From contig NC_135257.1 in assembly GCF_964204865.1 (NCBI RefSeq), positions 12,112,151 through 12,176,150 on the forward strand: a DNA stretch of 64,000 bases, in the 5' to 3' direction. Below the pieces are notes generated by a model. It did not search any database. It saw only the letters and a program-made list of their open reading frames with translations, and was not told the origin of the DNA. Source of the stretch: Styela clava. Taxonomy: Eukaryota; Chordata; Ascidiacea; Stolidobranchia; Styelidae. The translations under genes and the position numbers were made by a program. Below, piece by piece: positions 11,801-23,929 of this stretch (position 1 is its first letter; every line of letters starts with the position of its first letter).

Positions 11801-12267
11801 CGCGGTAAACACTAAATAAGATTTAAGAGCTATTTTATACGCTCTAAATTGCAAGTAATGAAAAAATTTGCCCTCATGTTCGGTCACTATCAAAATAAAA
11901 GGAATCAAAACAATTAATTACAACACAATTTGCTTTTAGATTTATTGCCGAGGCCGCTCAAACTACCTCGACAAAATTTAAATATACGATGAAATTTGTA
12001 AAATATTTTCAATCAAAAACATCCTCAAGGTGTAATAATCACTTCAAGACAGCACTTATTGACTGCCACACACGAATGTCTCCGATCACCATAAAACATG
12101 AAATAATTGTAAAATGTTTTTTGGGAATATCCATAAGTACTTTTTTGATGACGTAATATTTTCTGTTCGAATTTAAAAAAGTAAGCACTCCTCTTGAGTA
12201 TCCACTCCGGTACCATAAGCATAATGGCGTTTGTCATTATCTGATGAATAATAATTATAAAGAACAC
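8867..12267. other. Gene-poor stretch with decayed repeats
   Basis: A hAT-like terminus 'tagagctcaaccgatatatc' lies near 8867 without a visible partner end. A G-rich relic ('cccggggttccccctaagcg') lies at about 9750, similar in style to hAT ends. Small frames on both strands at 9196-9444 and a plus frame of 85 codons at 11479-11736 (several Cys: ...NCTYPWETNG..., ...RDHCHYQ...) do not match any family I know and show no convincing splice context, so I do not call them genes. Confidence 0.4.
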
Positions 12268-12275
12268 TTCAATAT

Positions 12276-13486
12276 TAGAGATGTACCGATGTATCGGTAT
12301 CGGGTATCGGTATCTGCAATATCGGTCATTATTTCGGTATCGGCCATGTATTGGTATCGGTTAGATTAAGGCCGATATTTCCGATATATTTACCTTTTTG
12401 ATTTGGTCCAGAATGATTTAAAAGATAAGTTGGAATACTACTTTTCAATTTATTTTTTGTCTGGAGAGATCGTGGGCTATGAGCCATACTTGTTCCCATC
12501 CCCGCGAGGGAATAGGATTCACCTGTTTTTAGCTATTCATCAGTCAAACTAGCTTAACTAATTTGGCTATTTTTGCTGTCAAATTTTTATATTGACATTT
12601 TTGATATTACATAGTAATTATGGAGAAATATATCAACACAGCACATAACAAAAAGCAAGTAGGCGCCCAGTTTTAAATCATACAGTGGCATTTGGGTCCT
12701 GAATAACGGCACATGCACTTTTGGCACGGATATAAATTCTGACTGTTTGTCGTCAATTACGACTATCATTTATTATCATTTTAGTCCGTCGATATCGATA
12801 AACTAAATTCCGACACAATTATCAGTCTACGCAGGTATTAATTTTAATTTTGTTTAACTACACAATTTCTTTATAGATATTTTGACATGACCGCCTAGAG
12901 TTAGACTAGATTGTCTCAAAATATATGATAGCAATTGTAAAATATTATAAAATAGTAAAGTAAAAAAAAATCCTCGAAGGTTATGGGTAGGCCTTCTTCT
13001 TGTCGGTGCTGATTGATATTCTTTCATGTTGGCTTTGTTTTATTGCGGCGATGATTACGATTAACCACAAAATAAAATATTTGTAAAATGCTTTTAATTT
13101 GAACGTAGGACGACGGCGCTAGAATGTGTGGGCGAATTCGAATTGGCGAATTCGAATTGGACATCCCGGCTCAGGATTTTTCTAATTGAACACCGAGATT
13201 ACTAGCGTGTATCTTAATCAGTTAAAGCATCTGGATGCCAAACATCAAATTCATATTATGTGATAGATCTCTTTTTCGATCTAAAATAATGTGTGCTATG
13301 AACAACGCTCAAAGACCATTGTTTTAACCCGTCTGCCCTACACAGCACACCTAATTAGGTAATAATTACATAGTATCGGTATCGGAATATCGGTAGTATC
13401 GGCCTTTTTGTAGTATCGGTGTATCGGTATCGGCGTTTTTAGCTGGTATCGGTATCGGCGAAAAAAGTGGTATCGGTACATCTCTA
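12276..13486. mobile_element. Non-autonomous hAT-type element with TATCGG-rich ends (1.2 kb)
   Basis: The left end TAGAGATGTACCGATGTATC and the right end (reverse complement) TAGAGATGTACCGATACCAC are inverted repeats. The flanks TTCAATAT (12268-12275) and TCCAATAT (13487-13494) match at 7 of 8 bases. The subterminal DNA on both sides is full of 'ggtatcggtatcgg' repeats, likely clustered transposase-binding sites. 'TAGAGATGTACCGAT' ends are familiar from hAT elements. No transposase ORF. Confidence 0.8.
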
Positions 13487-13719
13487 TCCAATATTTCACA
13501 AAAGCAAAAAAATCACTGAAACCAACGAACGAAAAGACCATACATGTGCCATTTTTGTCACGATATACATGTGCCATCTTTGTCACGGTATCATCCATGC
13601 CATTACATGCACTACAAAAGATTTTGCTCAAGAACCTTGGCATCGACTCGGAACATGTAATCATTTTGAGAAAACGTTAATGCTCATTTTTTGTTTTGTT
13701 TATTTCGTTGTTTGAAGAC

Positions 13720-13971
13720 TTAACTACGCGAACTATTGCTTTCAAGTTTGCAGTATATTTTTTCTATACGAAGTTCTAATCTCCTACTCATGTTTTCCTG
13801 CTCCCATATTAGATCATGCTTGATTTCAATAGAATTCTCCAGTCGCACAGTCTGGTTTACAGTATTTAGAGTAATTCGTTGTTGGTCGTGTATACTTTCA
13901 AGTGTAGTGGACTTCAGTGAAAGAATTTTCACCGATTGATCCATTTTTTTTGGAGGTGACGATGCCGACAT
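13720..13971 (-). CDS. Uncharacterised 83-codon ORF, doubtful
   Basis: Reads MSASSPPKKMDQSVKIL... followed by a segment with heptad-like spacing (LSLKSTTLESIHDQQRITLN, ...RRLELRIEKIYCKLES) that could form a coiled coil. No family is recognised. It lies between a hAT element and a large palindrome and could be part of a transposon ORF1. Low confidence that it is expressed. Confidence 0.15.
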   Translation of the reverse strand: MSASSPPKKMDQSVKILSLKSTTLESIHDQQRITLNTVNQTVRLENSIEIKHDLIWEQENMSRRLELRIEKIYCKLESNSSRS

Positions 13972-14093
13972 GAAGTTGCTTGAAGTTCAAAATACTCTCG
14001 AATCACGTAAAAAAAACGTCTCCGTTTGTAGAAATATCTTCCATAGCTGTTTCTTTGGTCATATTGGTGACATGCTATCATCGCATTTGACCA

Positions 14094-15681
14094 CTATGGT
14101 GGCCCATCGTTGTCACGCGTAAAATTGAAAATAAAATAAAAAACCGAAAATAAAAAAATAGTTGTGAAAAAACATAAAAATAATTGAAAAAAAAAATTAA
14201 AATTAAAAAAAACAAATTAAAAATAAAAACGAAAAAAAAAACAAAAAAAAAAATTAAAAAAAAAAAATTGAAAAAAAAAAAAAATTGAAAAAAAATAATA
14301 AAATAAAAATTGAATAAAAAGAAAATAAAAAGGTTGACAACGATGGTCCACCTCGTGGCCCATGGTTGTCACGCGTTTTTATTTTTAGAAAATTTGCTTC
14401 TGCTTGGGACCAACGTTGTCAGGCATAATCCTACGCGCACAAATGTGTTCCCTGGGTTTCCAACTCACTACTGATTTTCTTGAGCAATATTCAATATGAA
14501 AATGTTCTATAAATTCTCCATGCTACAATGCTACAAGTTCAACAAGAAGTAATATATTTATAATAATGATAAGAGAATATAGAATTGAATACGAAAATTC
14601 GGAAAATTTGTTTTTACGTGTAGAAGGTAATTTAATTGGAGAATGCTGCTTAACTATTCAGTTGTCTGGACACTCGCGATGCCGGTAATGTACCGTCTTA
14701 CCAAATACCGATAGTCGGTTCTAGTCGCTTTGCGTCTGACCGTACCGGTAGTCATGCAATCACTCATGAAAAAATGGGAGATACGGATAGTCTCGTAGAA
14801 TATAGACTACTGAAACACTCTCTTTCCACCTGCCTCATATCATACATCCGTAACGTACCGATCCAGACAAATGATAAATCGCCCGTGCTCAACCATTTAT
14901 TTCAATCCATACCTCGATTCTATGGTATGAATTGAAATAAATGGTTGAGCACGGGCGATTCATCATTTGTCTGGATCTGTACGGTATGGGGCAGGCGCAG
15001 AGAGTGTTTCAGTAGTCTATATTCTACGAGATTATCCGTATCGCCCATTCTTTCATGAGTGATTGCATGGGTACCGGTACGGTCAGACGGTACCGTACCG
15101 GCATCGCACGATTGTCCAGACAACTGAGCAGTTAAGCAGCATTTTTCAATTCAATTACCTTCTACACGTAAAAACAAATTTTCGTATACAATTCTATATT
15201 CTCTTATCATTATTATAAATATATTGCTTGTGGTTGAACTTGTAGCATGGAGAATTTATAGAACATTTTCTTTTTGAATTTATTGAATATTGCTCATGAA
15301 AATCAGTAGTGAGTTAGAAACCCAGGAAACACATTTGTGCGTGTAGGATTAAGCCTGACAACGTTGGTCCCAAGCAGCATCAAATTTTCTAAAAATAAAA
15401 ACGCGTGACAACGATGGGCCACGAGGCGGACCATCGTTGTCAACCTTTTTATTTTATTTTTATCCAATTTTTTTTTTTATTTTATTTTTTTTTTAATTTT
15501 TTTTTTTTTTTTGTTTATTTATTATTTTTTTTTTTTTAATTTAATTTTTTTAATTTTTTTTTTCTTTCCTTTTTTTCAATTATTTTTATGTTTTTTCACA
15601 ACTATTTTTTTATTTTCGCTTTTTCATTTTATTTTTTCATTTTTTTAAAATTTTACGCGTGACAACGATGGGCCACCATAG
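14094..15681. mobile_element. 1.6-kb palindromic fold-back element
   Basis: The two halves are near-perfect reverse complements meeting at about 14906-14931. The outermost shared sequence is TATGGTGGCCCATCGTTGTC, inverted at 15661-15680. Each arm has, from the outside in, a 200-bp A/T homopolymer-rich tract, a second copy of the 'acaacgatgggccacc' word, a unique stretch, and a core with 'accggtac' repeats. A TA dinucleotide bounds both ends (14095-14096 and 15679-15680), which would fit a Tc1/mariner-type TA duplication, but a two-base match is weak. No protein-coding frame of note. Confidence 0.75.
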
Positions 15682-15700
15682 ACCACATGTTCGTCTCGTA

Positions 15701-16158
15701 CAGGGGTTCTCAACATTTTTTCTGTCAAGTACCCCTCGAGTCACGAAACAATCAACGCGAACACCCTTAATCAGGCATCGAATAAAATTGTGATATATAG
15801 ACTAACACTTTGTTGTAGCAACAATTTATTGACCATATGTAAACAAATTAAATCTTTGCGTTGATATTATTGCACCTAACTAACGAATTCTTAAAATCAC
15901 TTTTTCCAATGCTCGCAGCACTCTGTTTTACAGATTTCCGTTTTCCTGTAAAGCCTTGAATTTGCACATTGTTGCGTCACAATCATAACAACGCAAGATC
16001 AGTGAAAATCTACGTTTCAATTGGCACGCACATTCATCTGATAGTAATAAAGGATATTGAAAACAGCAACACACATAAACTCGACTGCCTTCCAAGTACC
16101 CGTGGAAATCTTCTCGCGAATCCTTGGGGGTTTGCGAACCCCAGGTTGAGAACCCCTG
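15701..16158. mobile_element. Non-autonomous hAT-type element (458 bp)
   Basis: The left end CAGGGGTTCTCAACATTTTT and the right end, reverse-complemented, CAGGGGTTCTCAACCTGGGG are inverted repeats. The flanks GTCTCGTA (15693-15700) and GTCTAGTA (16159-16166) match at 7 of 8. It inserted into the decayed ubiquitin-protease-like frame to its right, directly after that frame's GHYITY motif. Confidence 0.8.
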
Positions 16159-17540
16159 GTCTAGTATGTTGTAAGTGATGTAGTGCCCCGAATGCAATGT
16201 TTTTGATCTTCTGACTACAACACTTATAAGATCACATGATTTTGCTTTCGTCTGATCTTTTACAGGAATATCCAAGGTCCAACTTGGCATTATTTTTTCG
16301 CGGAACTGATACCACTTTCTGATGTCCTTTGCTTTCATATTGTTCAATAATTGTTTTTGGTACTTTATACGTTTTTGACCACTGCACGAAGAACAATTAA
16401 GGCCGGAATGATGATTTTTAAAATATTAACGTAATCCAAAATGCTTGAATGGTCCGGAACTTCGTCAAACGTTGGAATAAAAAGCATATTTGATACGCTG
16501 CATAAACTCGAAGTTTCTTTATTGCATATACTGCACGTTTTTATCGCTTGAAGAGCCGATTCGTTATAATACCAGACTGGTGAAATACGGACATAATATC
16601 AGATACTGCTAAATACTCTTGAGCGTCATGTTGGAGGCCAAATTCCCAGCCGAGTTTTCTGCAACCGTCAGTTATTGCGTTTTCTAATAATTCGGGTTTT
16701 ATTCGATGCAGATTTTACATTGATTAAAACATAATTTTTATATTTTGTATGTCCCCCGAAAGTTCACTCCAAATTACTGAGGTACCATCCTTCGATTTGC
16801 AATAGTTTAACGCCTGCAGTACACTGTTGAATCAACACGTATTCCCAACGTTTTGCAGGCCCATGAAAATATGACCATGAAATATCTGCAAAATGCATCT
16901 TTCACTGGAACGTCACATTTATCACTCCAGAAGCAAAGAGCCAATAATATCCAATGACGATAATTTTCCAAGCTATACTTCAAATTGCTACCAATTTATT
17001 GGAACCCGATTATAGCCAAGCATATACCACAGTGACCAGCATCCGGTTCACCCGCTGAACACTCGATTTCATTGACAGCTCTATTCAATACGGAAGCTTT
17101 AGATACATCGTCGTCATCTTCTACAATCTACAACGTTGTCGAATTATATTTTTTTGGCGGCAGCATCCGTTGTATAAAAGCCTTTTCCAGAGCATTTTCT
17201 TGATTGGACTAACGGGCTATACTGTTTTTTCTTTCGTGTGTCGCTTTTGGAGATCGATTTGACTTTTTACCACCTTTGTGCAGAATTACGTCGGAGAATT
17301 GCTTTACGGATATTTTTATTTCTCTGCGATATTTTTCGTAAACTTGTATAAATTTGAAAACTGTGTCCCTTCAAAATATGTTCCTTTGAGTTGACCAAAA
17401 TGCTGTTCAAGAATACCTTGCGTGAGATTGTCAGTATACATATTTTGTAAATCCCTTTGTCGAAGCCTTGAAAATTGTTCCGAGAATTTTCGATACGCTT
17501 CGGTAACAGATGTTGCATTTGCGTGGCGGGATAAGTCTCC
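16159..17540 (-). pseudogene. Decayed ORF: transposase-like segment plus ubiquitin-protease (USP) domain
   Basis: Read on the minus strand in broken frames. Near 17500-17340 is ...TDNLTQGILEQHFGQLKG..., like the C-terminal 'sQD-x-LE-x-FFG' segment of some eukaryotic transposases. Near 16700-16600 is ELLENAITDGCRKLGWEF followed by GLQHDAQEYL, which matches the QQDAxEFL box of USP-type deubiquitinases. Near 16415-16378 is HHSGLNCSSCSG, like the USP zinc-ribbon cysteines. Near 16347-16170 is WTLDIPVKDQ...CDLISVV...LHSGHYITY, the USP histidine box. Several stops and frame changes separate these parts, so it is not functional. A hAT element interrupts it after GHYITY. The USP assignment is good; the link to a transposase is inference from position. 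Confidence 0.6.
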
Positions 17541-17689
17541 GATGAGAAGTTGAAGGTATTCTACTGATTTTTACTTTTAGAAATATTGAAAAAAACTTTT
17601 TGAGAAGTATTTTTTTTTTTTGTAATTTATTGGTTTCAAGATGAGTCATGTAATCCTCGGATTGGCAAAAGGTTTTGAATATGATGGTA

Positions 17690-19190
17690 TATCTTGTATA
17701 AAATGGTGACTTTGTTTCGAAATTTCCGCCAACAAAATTGCTTTCTATATTTTGAACTAATATGGATGCACATTGTTTTCTGCATTCCAAAAAAAAATAA
17801 ATTTGATATACTTTAATCTACAATAAAAAAAAATTCTACTCCTAATGTAGGATTATTTAGAAAATCGCAGTTGGATTTGCTTATAACGCCCCCGTTCATA
17901 TTTTTCGCTAAGTATCGACATTGTTTGGATTATATCTTCTGAACTAATATGGATGCTACATTTTAAAAACAAGTAAATTTAATGTACTTCAATCTGCAAT
18001 AAAATTATTTCTACTCCTAATGTGGGATATTTTAGAAAATCGCAGTAGAATTGCTTCAAACGCCATTTTTTACATTTCTTTCTAATCATCGACATTGTTT
18101 GCTTTATATACTTTGAACTAATATGGATGCGTAATATTTTCTACATTCTGGAAATAAGTAAATTTGTTGTACCTCAATGTACAATTAAAATATTTCTACT
18201 CCTAATGTGGGATATTTTAAGCAAATCGCAATTGAATATCGTCGAAACGCCCTTTTTTACGTATTTCGCTAATTATCGACATTGTTTGCTTTATGTCTTT
18301 GGACCTAATATGAATGTGTATTATTTTCTAAATTCTAAAAATAAGTAAGTAATTTCTACTCCCAATGTGGGATATTTTAAAAAATCGCAATTGAATATCG
18401 TCGAAACGCCCTTTTTTACGTATTTCGCTAATTATCGAAATTGTTTGCTTTATATCTTTGGACCTAATATAGATGTGTATTATTTTCTACATTCTAAAAA
18501 AAAGTAAATTTAATGTACTTCAATGTACAAAAAAAAATTTCTTCTCCCAATGTGGGATATTTTGAAAAATCGCAATTGAATATCGTCGAAACGCCCTTTT
18601 TTACGTATTTCGCTAATTATCGACATTGTTTTCTTTATATCTTTGGACCTAATATGGATGTGTATTATTTTCTACATTCTAAAAAAAAGTAAATTTAATG
18701 TACTTCAATGTACAAAAAAAAAATTTCTTCTCCCAATGTGGGATATTTTGAAAAATCGCAATTGAATATCGTCGAAACGCCCTTTTTTACGTATTTCGCT
18801 AATTATCGAAATTGTTTGCTTTATATCTTTGGACCTAATATAGATGTGTATTAGTTTCTACATTCTAAAAAAAAGTAAATTTAATGTACTTCAATGTACA
18901 AAAAAAAATTTCTTCTCCCAATGCGGGACATTTTGAAAAATCGCAATTGAATATCGTCGAAACGCCCTTTTTGACGTATTTCGCTAATTATCGACATTGT
19001 TTTCTTTATATCTTTGGACCTGATATGGATGTGTATTATTTTCTACATTCTGAAATTAGGAAATTTAATGTACTTTAATGTACAAAAAAAAAAAAAATTC
19101 TATTCCCAATGGGGGATATTTTAAAGAATCGCAATTGAATATCGCCGAAACGCCCTTTTTTACGTATTTCGCTAATTATCGACATTGTTT
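17690..19190. repeat. Tandem repeat, ~185-bp unit, about 8 copies
   Basis: The word 'gtcgaaacgcccttttttac' starts at about 18241, 18400, 18585, 18771 and 18956 (one base different) and again at about 19144, giving spacings near 159, 185, 186, 185 and 188. More diverged copies begin near 17745, 17880 and 18060. Each unit has 'ttcgctaattatcgacattg', 'cctaatatggatgtgtatta', 'aagtaaatttaatgtacttc' and 'cccaatgtgggatatttt'. The central copies are nearly identical, the outer ones diverged, as expected from unequal exchange. The unit size is satellite-like. Short ORFs inside are by-products. Confidence 0.9.
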
Positions 19191-19806
19191 GCATTTGCAA
19201 CTGTAACTAAGATGTGGCTGGAGTCGCCTCCGATCTGGATATATGCGCCTAACATCGGCCTGGTGCCAAATTTTATTTTCTACTCTAAAAGTTTTATGTG
19301 GATGGTTGTACATTGAGTATGAATTGTGCCTTATAATTCGTACATAGAGGTTGCTTAATTTAATTTTTCTCATCAAATAAAATGATCGCTCAATTTAATG
19401 TTGCATATGACAATATATAAAAATTTAATCGCTGCAATTGTACAAAAGCCCAGCTGAATGATATGGTGATTTATTTTTATAATTACTGTATATCAATTGA
19501 ATTTCCCCGACTTTTATTATTACTTTCTCTCCCAAATCATATATAATGATTCATATCAACCTTGTTGGTTAATTTATGAATGGATAAGCTTTTCTTTGTG
19601 CATATTGCTTTCACTTATTTCAATTTTTTATTATTGACTCGTTTTTAATCTTGGTGTCGCAGACTTGTGATGACCATTCCTGGTCCTTCGCGACTTCCTG
19701 TCAATTGCGATGAAATCCGTTACTGTATTTGAAATGTACTGTAATACTGAATTTGTATTGTGATTTCTTGCACGACGAAATAAACTTATTGTCTATTGTC
19801 TATTGT
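19190..19806 (+). mobile_element. LINE-like 3' fragment inserted in the tandem repeat
   Basis: The repeat stops after 'atcgacattgtttgc' and resumes at 'ctttt gaactaatatggatg' near 19807. The intervening ~610 bp ends in 'aataaacttattgtctattg' followed by a further 'tctattgtc' unit. A polyadenylation-like AATAAA followed by a short tandem tail is typical of CR1/L2-type non-LTR retrotransposon 3' ends. No reverse-transcriptase sequence remains, so the family is inferred. Confidence 0.55.
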
Positions 19807-19945
19807 CTTTTGAACTAATATGGATGCATTTTGTTTTCTACATTCTAAAAACAAGTAAATTTAATGTACTTCAATCTGCAATAAAAATATTTCCACTCAT
19901 AGTGTGGGATATTTTATAATATCGCATCTGATTTGCTCAGATACA
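19800..19945. repeat. Outlying copy of the 185-bp repeat
   Basis: 'gaactaatatggatgcattt', 'aaacaagtaaatttaatgta', 'cttcaatctgcaataaaa' and 'agtgtgggatattttata' match the array's diverged left-hand copies. It continues the array after the LINE-like insertion and then fades out. Confidence 0.8.
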
Positions 19946-20131
19946 ATCTGATCCCCAGCAATGTACATTTCCATGTGTCGCGGTAATGGTCCTTCAATGT
20001 ATGATTTTAAAAGTGAACACTGCTTGGAATTGTGGGCAAATATTTCGCCTTTAATTTTACGCGTGGGTATTTTCTGCGATTCCGTCAGTCACAATTTCGT
20101 GTTTTGCTACTAGCTTCACAGAGGTTATTGT

Positions 20132-21850
20132 GGGTCTCCCTAAAACCAGGCACTTGCGAATTCAGGCACTTTTTCAGGCACCATTTCAGGCACTTTGATA
20201 TTTTTTATTTTTACCGTCGTCATTGGGATTTCCAATTTACCTGACAAGATAATTAGACTTTAAATAATTTTTTGCATCCCTATATTGCAATAAAACAATA
20301 TTATTTCCAATTTATTAGGGTATAAATAATTTTTCAATAGTAAAATGTGGCAACATTAATTACAAAATATAGAAATCAGGCACTTGTGAAATTTCAGGCA
20401 CTTGGCCAAAACCTATTTTACAATGTATCTGATTACTCTAAAACAGAAAATTAAATATATACACTTTGTATGGTTGAATTTGCAACGTTTTGGTAAAATA
20501 CAATACCGTTTGTGACTGATGGAGACGTGTCATATTTCGCAAGTGCCTGATTCATTTTTCTCGGTGACAGTTGCCATATTTTTTCGCAATTATTTTCTTG
20601 AATTATTTGCGTCAGCACTTGCTATTCTTTGCTTTCTAACGCAAATTCATTGTTCCACAACAATTTGAGCGTTTTTAATATTTCAATGAGCAATACCATT
20701 TGACAACATATGGTCAACCATCGTACTTTCTGGATTTATTTGAAATTGAATATGAATAATAAAATCTGGCAACCTCAAGCACAAAATACTAAAACCAGGC
20801 ACTTGTGAAATTTCAGGCACTTCGTAAAAACCTATTTCTCGATGTTTTTACTTACTTTGAAGCAGAAAACTAAAATATACACTCTTTTGTATGATTGAAA
20901 TGACGTCTTTTTGGTAAAAAACAAGAACGATTGGAAATGGTGATGAGGGGTCAAATTTCGCAAGTGCCTGATTTTTCATTTTTTTCGATAACAGTTGCCA
21001 TATATTTTCGCAACAATTTTTCTAGATTATTTGCGTCAACACTTACTATTCTTTGCTTTCTAACGCAAATTCATTGTTCCACATCAATTTGAGCGTTTTT
21101 AATATTGCAATGAGCAATACCATTTGACAACATATGGTCAACCATCGTACTTTCTGGATTTATTTGAAATTGAATATGAATGATAAAATCTGGCAACCTC
21201 AAGCACAAAATACTAAAACCAGGCACTTGTGAAATTTCAGGCACTTCGTAAAAACCTATTTCTCGATGTTTATATTTACTTTGAAGCAGAAAACTAAAAT
21301 ATACACTTTTTTGTATGATTGAAATGACGTTTTTTTTGGTAAAAAAGAAAAACGATTGGGACTTGTGATGAGGGGTCAAATTTCGCAAGTGCCTGATTTT
21401 TCATTTTTTTCGATTACAGTTGCCACATATTTTTGCAATACTTTTCATAAAATCTTTTTCGTCAGAACTTACTAATCATTGCTTTTTAAAGGAAATTCCT
21501 AGTTCTACAACAATTTCAGCGTTTTTAATATTGCAATGAGCAATAGCATTTGACAACATATAGATAACCATCGTACTTTTTGGATTTATTTGAAATTGAA
21601 TAGGAATGATAAAATCTGGCAACCGCAAGCACAAAATACTAAAATCAGGCACTTGTGAAATTTCAGGCACTTTGTAAAAAACCATTTCCCGATGTTTTTG
21701 ATTACTTTAAAGCCGAAAATCCAAATATACATATTTTGTATGACTGAATTTGGTATTTTTATTGTTCAAAACAAGAAGAACTGTCACTGGTAAAAATGTG
21801 GCAAATTTAGCAAGTGCCTGATTTTTTGGTTTTGTCAATGATAGTTGCCA
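20132..21850 (+). repeat. Left arm of long inverted-repeat element, four ~425-bp tandem units
   Basis: The repeated units contain 'tatggtcaaccatcgtactt', 'tctggatttatttgaaattg' and 'aatctggcaacctcaagcac', then CAGGCACTTGTGAAATTTC, and end with an inverted 'gcaagtgcctgat'. The second and third units are nearly identical, suggesting recent homogenisation or amplification inside the arm. Confidence 0.85.
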
Positions 21851-22033
21851 TATCTCTATAATTTTTGTCTTTTTTTTATATGTTGTTTCCCTATTGCATT
21901 ATTTTATAAAAGTCAATGTTTGTATGAGAGCTCCACTTAGCATAAATGGAATTAAACTTTTAACATCAGTATCTACATCCGGAAATCGGTATTTAATTAA
22001 ACCAATCACGCTTTTGCAAAACTATTTGAATAT

Positions 22034-22580
22034 TGTAAAGTTTGAATGACATTGTGTTGTTTATTTTTTTTAAATTCAAAAGTATGACATATGTATTATT
22101 TAAATACGGGTTTAAATTTGACAGATCTGTAAAGAATATTAGTTATTCAGACGACATCTTTATAGTAATGTTCGGAACCCTTGAAATTGGTTCAAAACTT
22201 CTACTAATTTGTTATAAACATTTCGACGTAATATATTACCCAGGTAGCAACAATCGCATTGTTATAAAGAACCTAATTTGTCTTCTGGCAATATTAGTTC
22301 GAAATTCCAGTTTTAATTGTTATCGGACGACGATTTTAATAATGTAATTTTGGCCTATGACTTCATATAAACTACATAACAGAAACAATTGACTTATGTC
22401 GTATAGAATTTTTTATAATACGTATCCAAGTTACATTATCCCCTAATAGAACATAATTTACCGTTCACAAAATGTATAAAAGCCTGTGCAAAATCCATAT
22501 TGACAACCAGCGGTGTTCAACCACGGCTACAATAAAGATATTCAATCACTTGCTGTTGCTGTTGTATAATATTCTTTACA
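22034..22580 (+). mobile_element. Possible solo LTR inside the long-IR element
   Basis: The segment starts TGTAAAG and ends CTTTACA. It has a TATA-like 'gtataaaagcctg' near 22480 and 'aataaag' near 22531 in the order expected of an LTR (U3, TATA, polyadenylation signal, U5). There is no clear 4-6-bp target duplication and no internal retroviral-type gene, so this is only a suggestion. The 101-codon frame at 22042-22347 lies within it and has no recognisable domain. Confidence 0.25.
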
Positions 22581-23358
22581 ACCTGAAGATCTGACTGTAA
22601 TATCTTTTCATGGATAGTTTATGGAATGGATTTCATGGATAGTTTACGTAGAATTATTTGTACATTATTTCATGCTGTAACAGCTAACTGTAAAACACGT
22701 AGTTCCTAAATAAGAAGAATGGCTACAGGATTGTAAATACGAGATGGCAATGTCACCTAAACAAAATTCACTCGGCGAATGACATCAGGTAGCTGATATG
22801 CCCAAAGTTAGGCTTAAAAGCATCGTTAAACGAATGTTACAATAAAAATCCTTCAATATTCAACACGCCAGTAGTCAGTCAACGAATTTTTTTGCGTTAT
22901 TCAAAAAGTTACAAATATATAAAAACGTAAAACAGTTTTTGTTTTTAATGTCACAGAAGCCGTATTAATCTCTCGATTATAGATCTTTCTTCATCAGTAA
23001 TTGGGGATATAAATTTGAATTTAAATTTATTGAGGAGATAAAACATTAAAAACACAACTTCACAAAGGAAGTGTATGAGTGAACACTAATCGAAGCTTTC
23101 AGATTAAAAATTATTAGAAATATTGAGTATCCAATGAAAATCCTTACTATTTGTTCTATTTTGACATGATATGATTTACGTATCTTGCAATTAGGTAAAA
23201 CCACAGATCTAAGAATTGAAAAAAAAGAAAAAGAATTTTAAATGTCAGTTCTGAAATTGAACATGAAAAGGTTTTGTGTATATTTTGCTACTTTTATATG
23301 TCGGGCGTATAGTTTCTTCATGTCGCGAAAGAGCATCAGAACAGGTTGTGCAGAAAAT

Positions 23359-23475
23359 GGTGCTGCCGTAGTATGTGCACAAAGTTGGCACATAACCCGA
23401 ACATAGTATGTGTACCAAGATAGAGGTAATAGGTTGTGCGCCATCTTGGAGCACATAGGCTACTACGGGAGCGCC
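23359..23475. mobile_element. Small MITE (GGTACTCC family) nested in the long-IR element
   Basis: The ends GGTGCTGCCGTAGTATGTGC and, reverse-complemented, GGCGCTCCCGTAGTAGCCTA are inverted repeats. The flanks CAGAAAAT (23351-23358) and CTGAAAAT (23476-23483) match at 7 of 8. The core has 'catagtatgtgtaccaaga' and 'aggttgtgcgccatcttgga', shared with the copy at 54372-54482. It inserted after the host element. Confidence 0.7.
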
Positions 23476-23929
23476 CTGAAAATACCCACATTTGCAACAC
23501 CGACTTACCGAATACAAATTTTACACTTCCACAATTTCGCTTTTGATACTTTCTCACATGTATCATGATACCAACGCTTGCAAACGAAGCATTGATATTG
23601 TACGTGCTCCCGTATACATTTCGCACTTTAACAGACACTCCAATTATTATTTTCCAGAAAGCAAAATTCATGCATCGGAATGTCAGAGTATATGAGTGGC
23701 GACGATGCAGTGCGACAACGTTCCAAATGTGATTGAATTTTTGTTGACTCCGACTTGTTCAATCTTCCATCTGGGCGTTTTGAAGAGGTATGTACTCACT
23801 TCCAATATAAATACTTGCACCACCTTCGGGCAGACGTCGAATTGAAATTAGCGATAAGAATAGCACTCAATATACATCGGATTGCCTAAAAAAACATTTT
23901 ACCGAGAAAGCAAAGTATAGTAAGTACTA

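Noticed and set aside
18127-19078. Plus-strand ORFs of 64-73 codons with similar sequences
   Set aside because: They are translations of the 185-bp tandem repeat units. Their similarity to each other reflects the DNA repeat and not a protein family.
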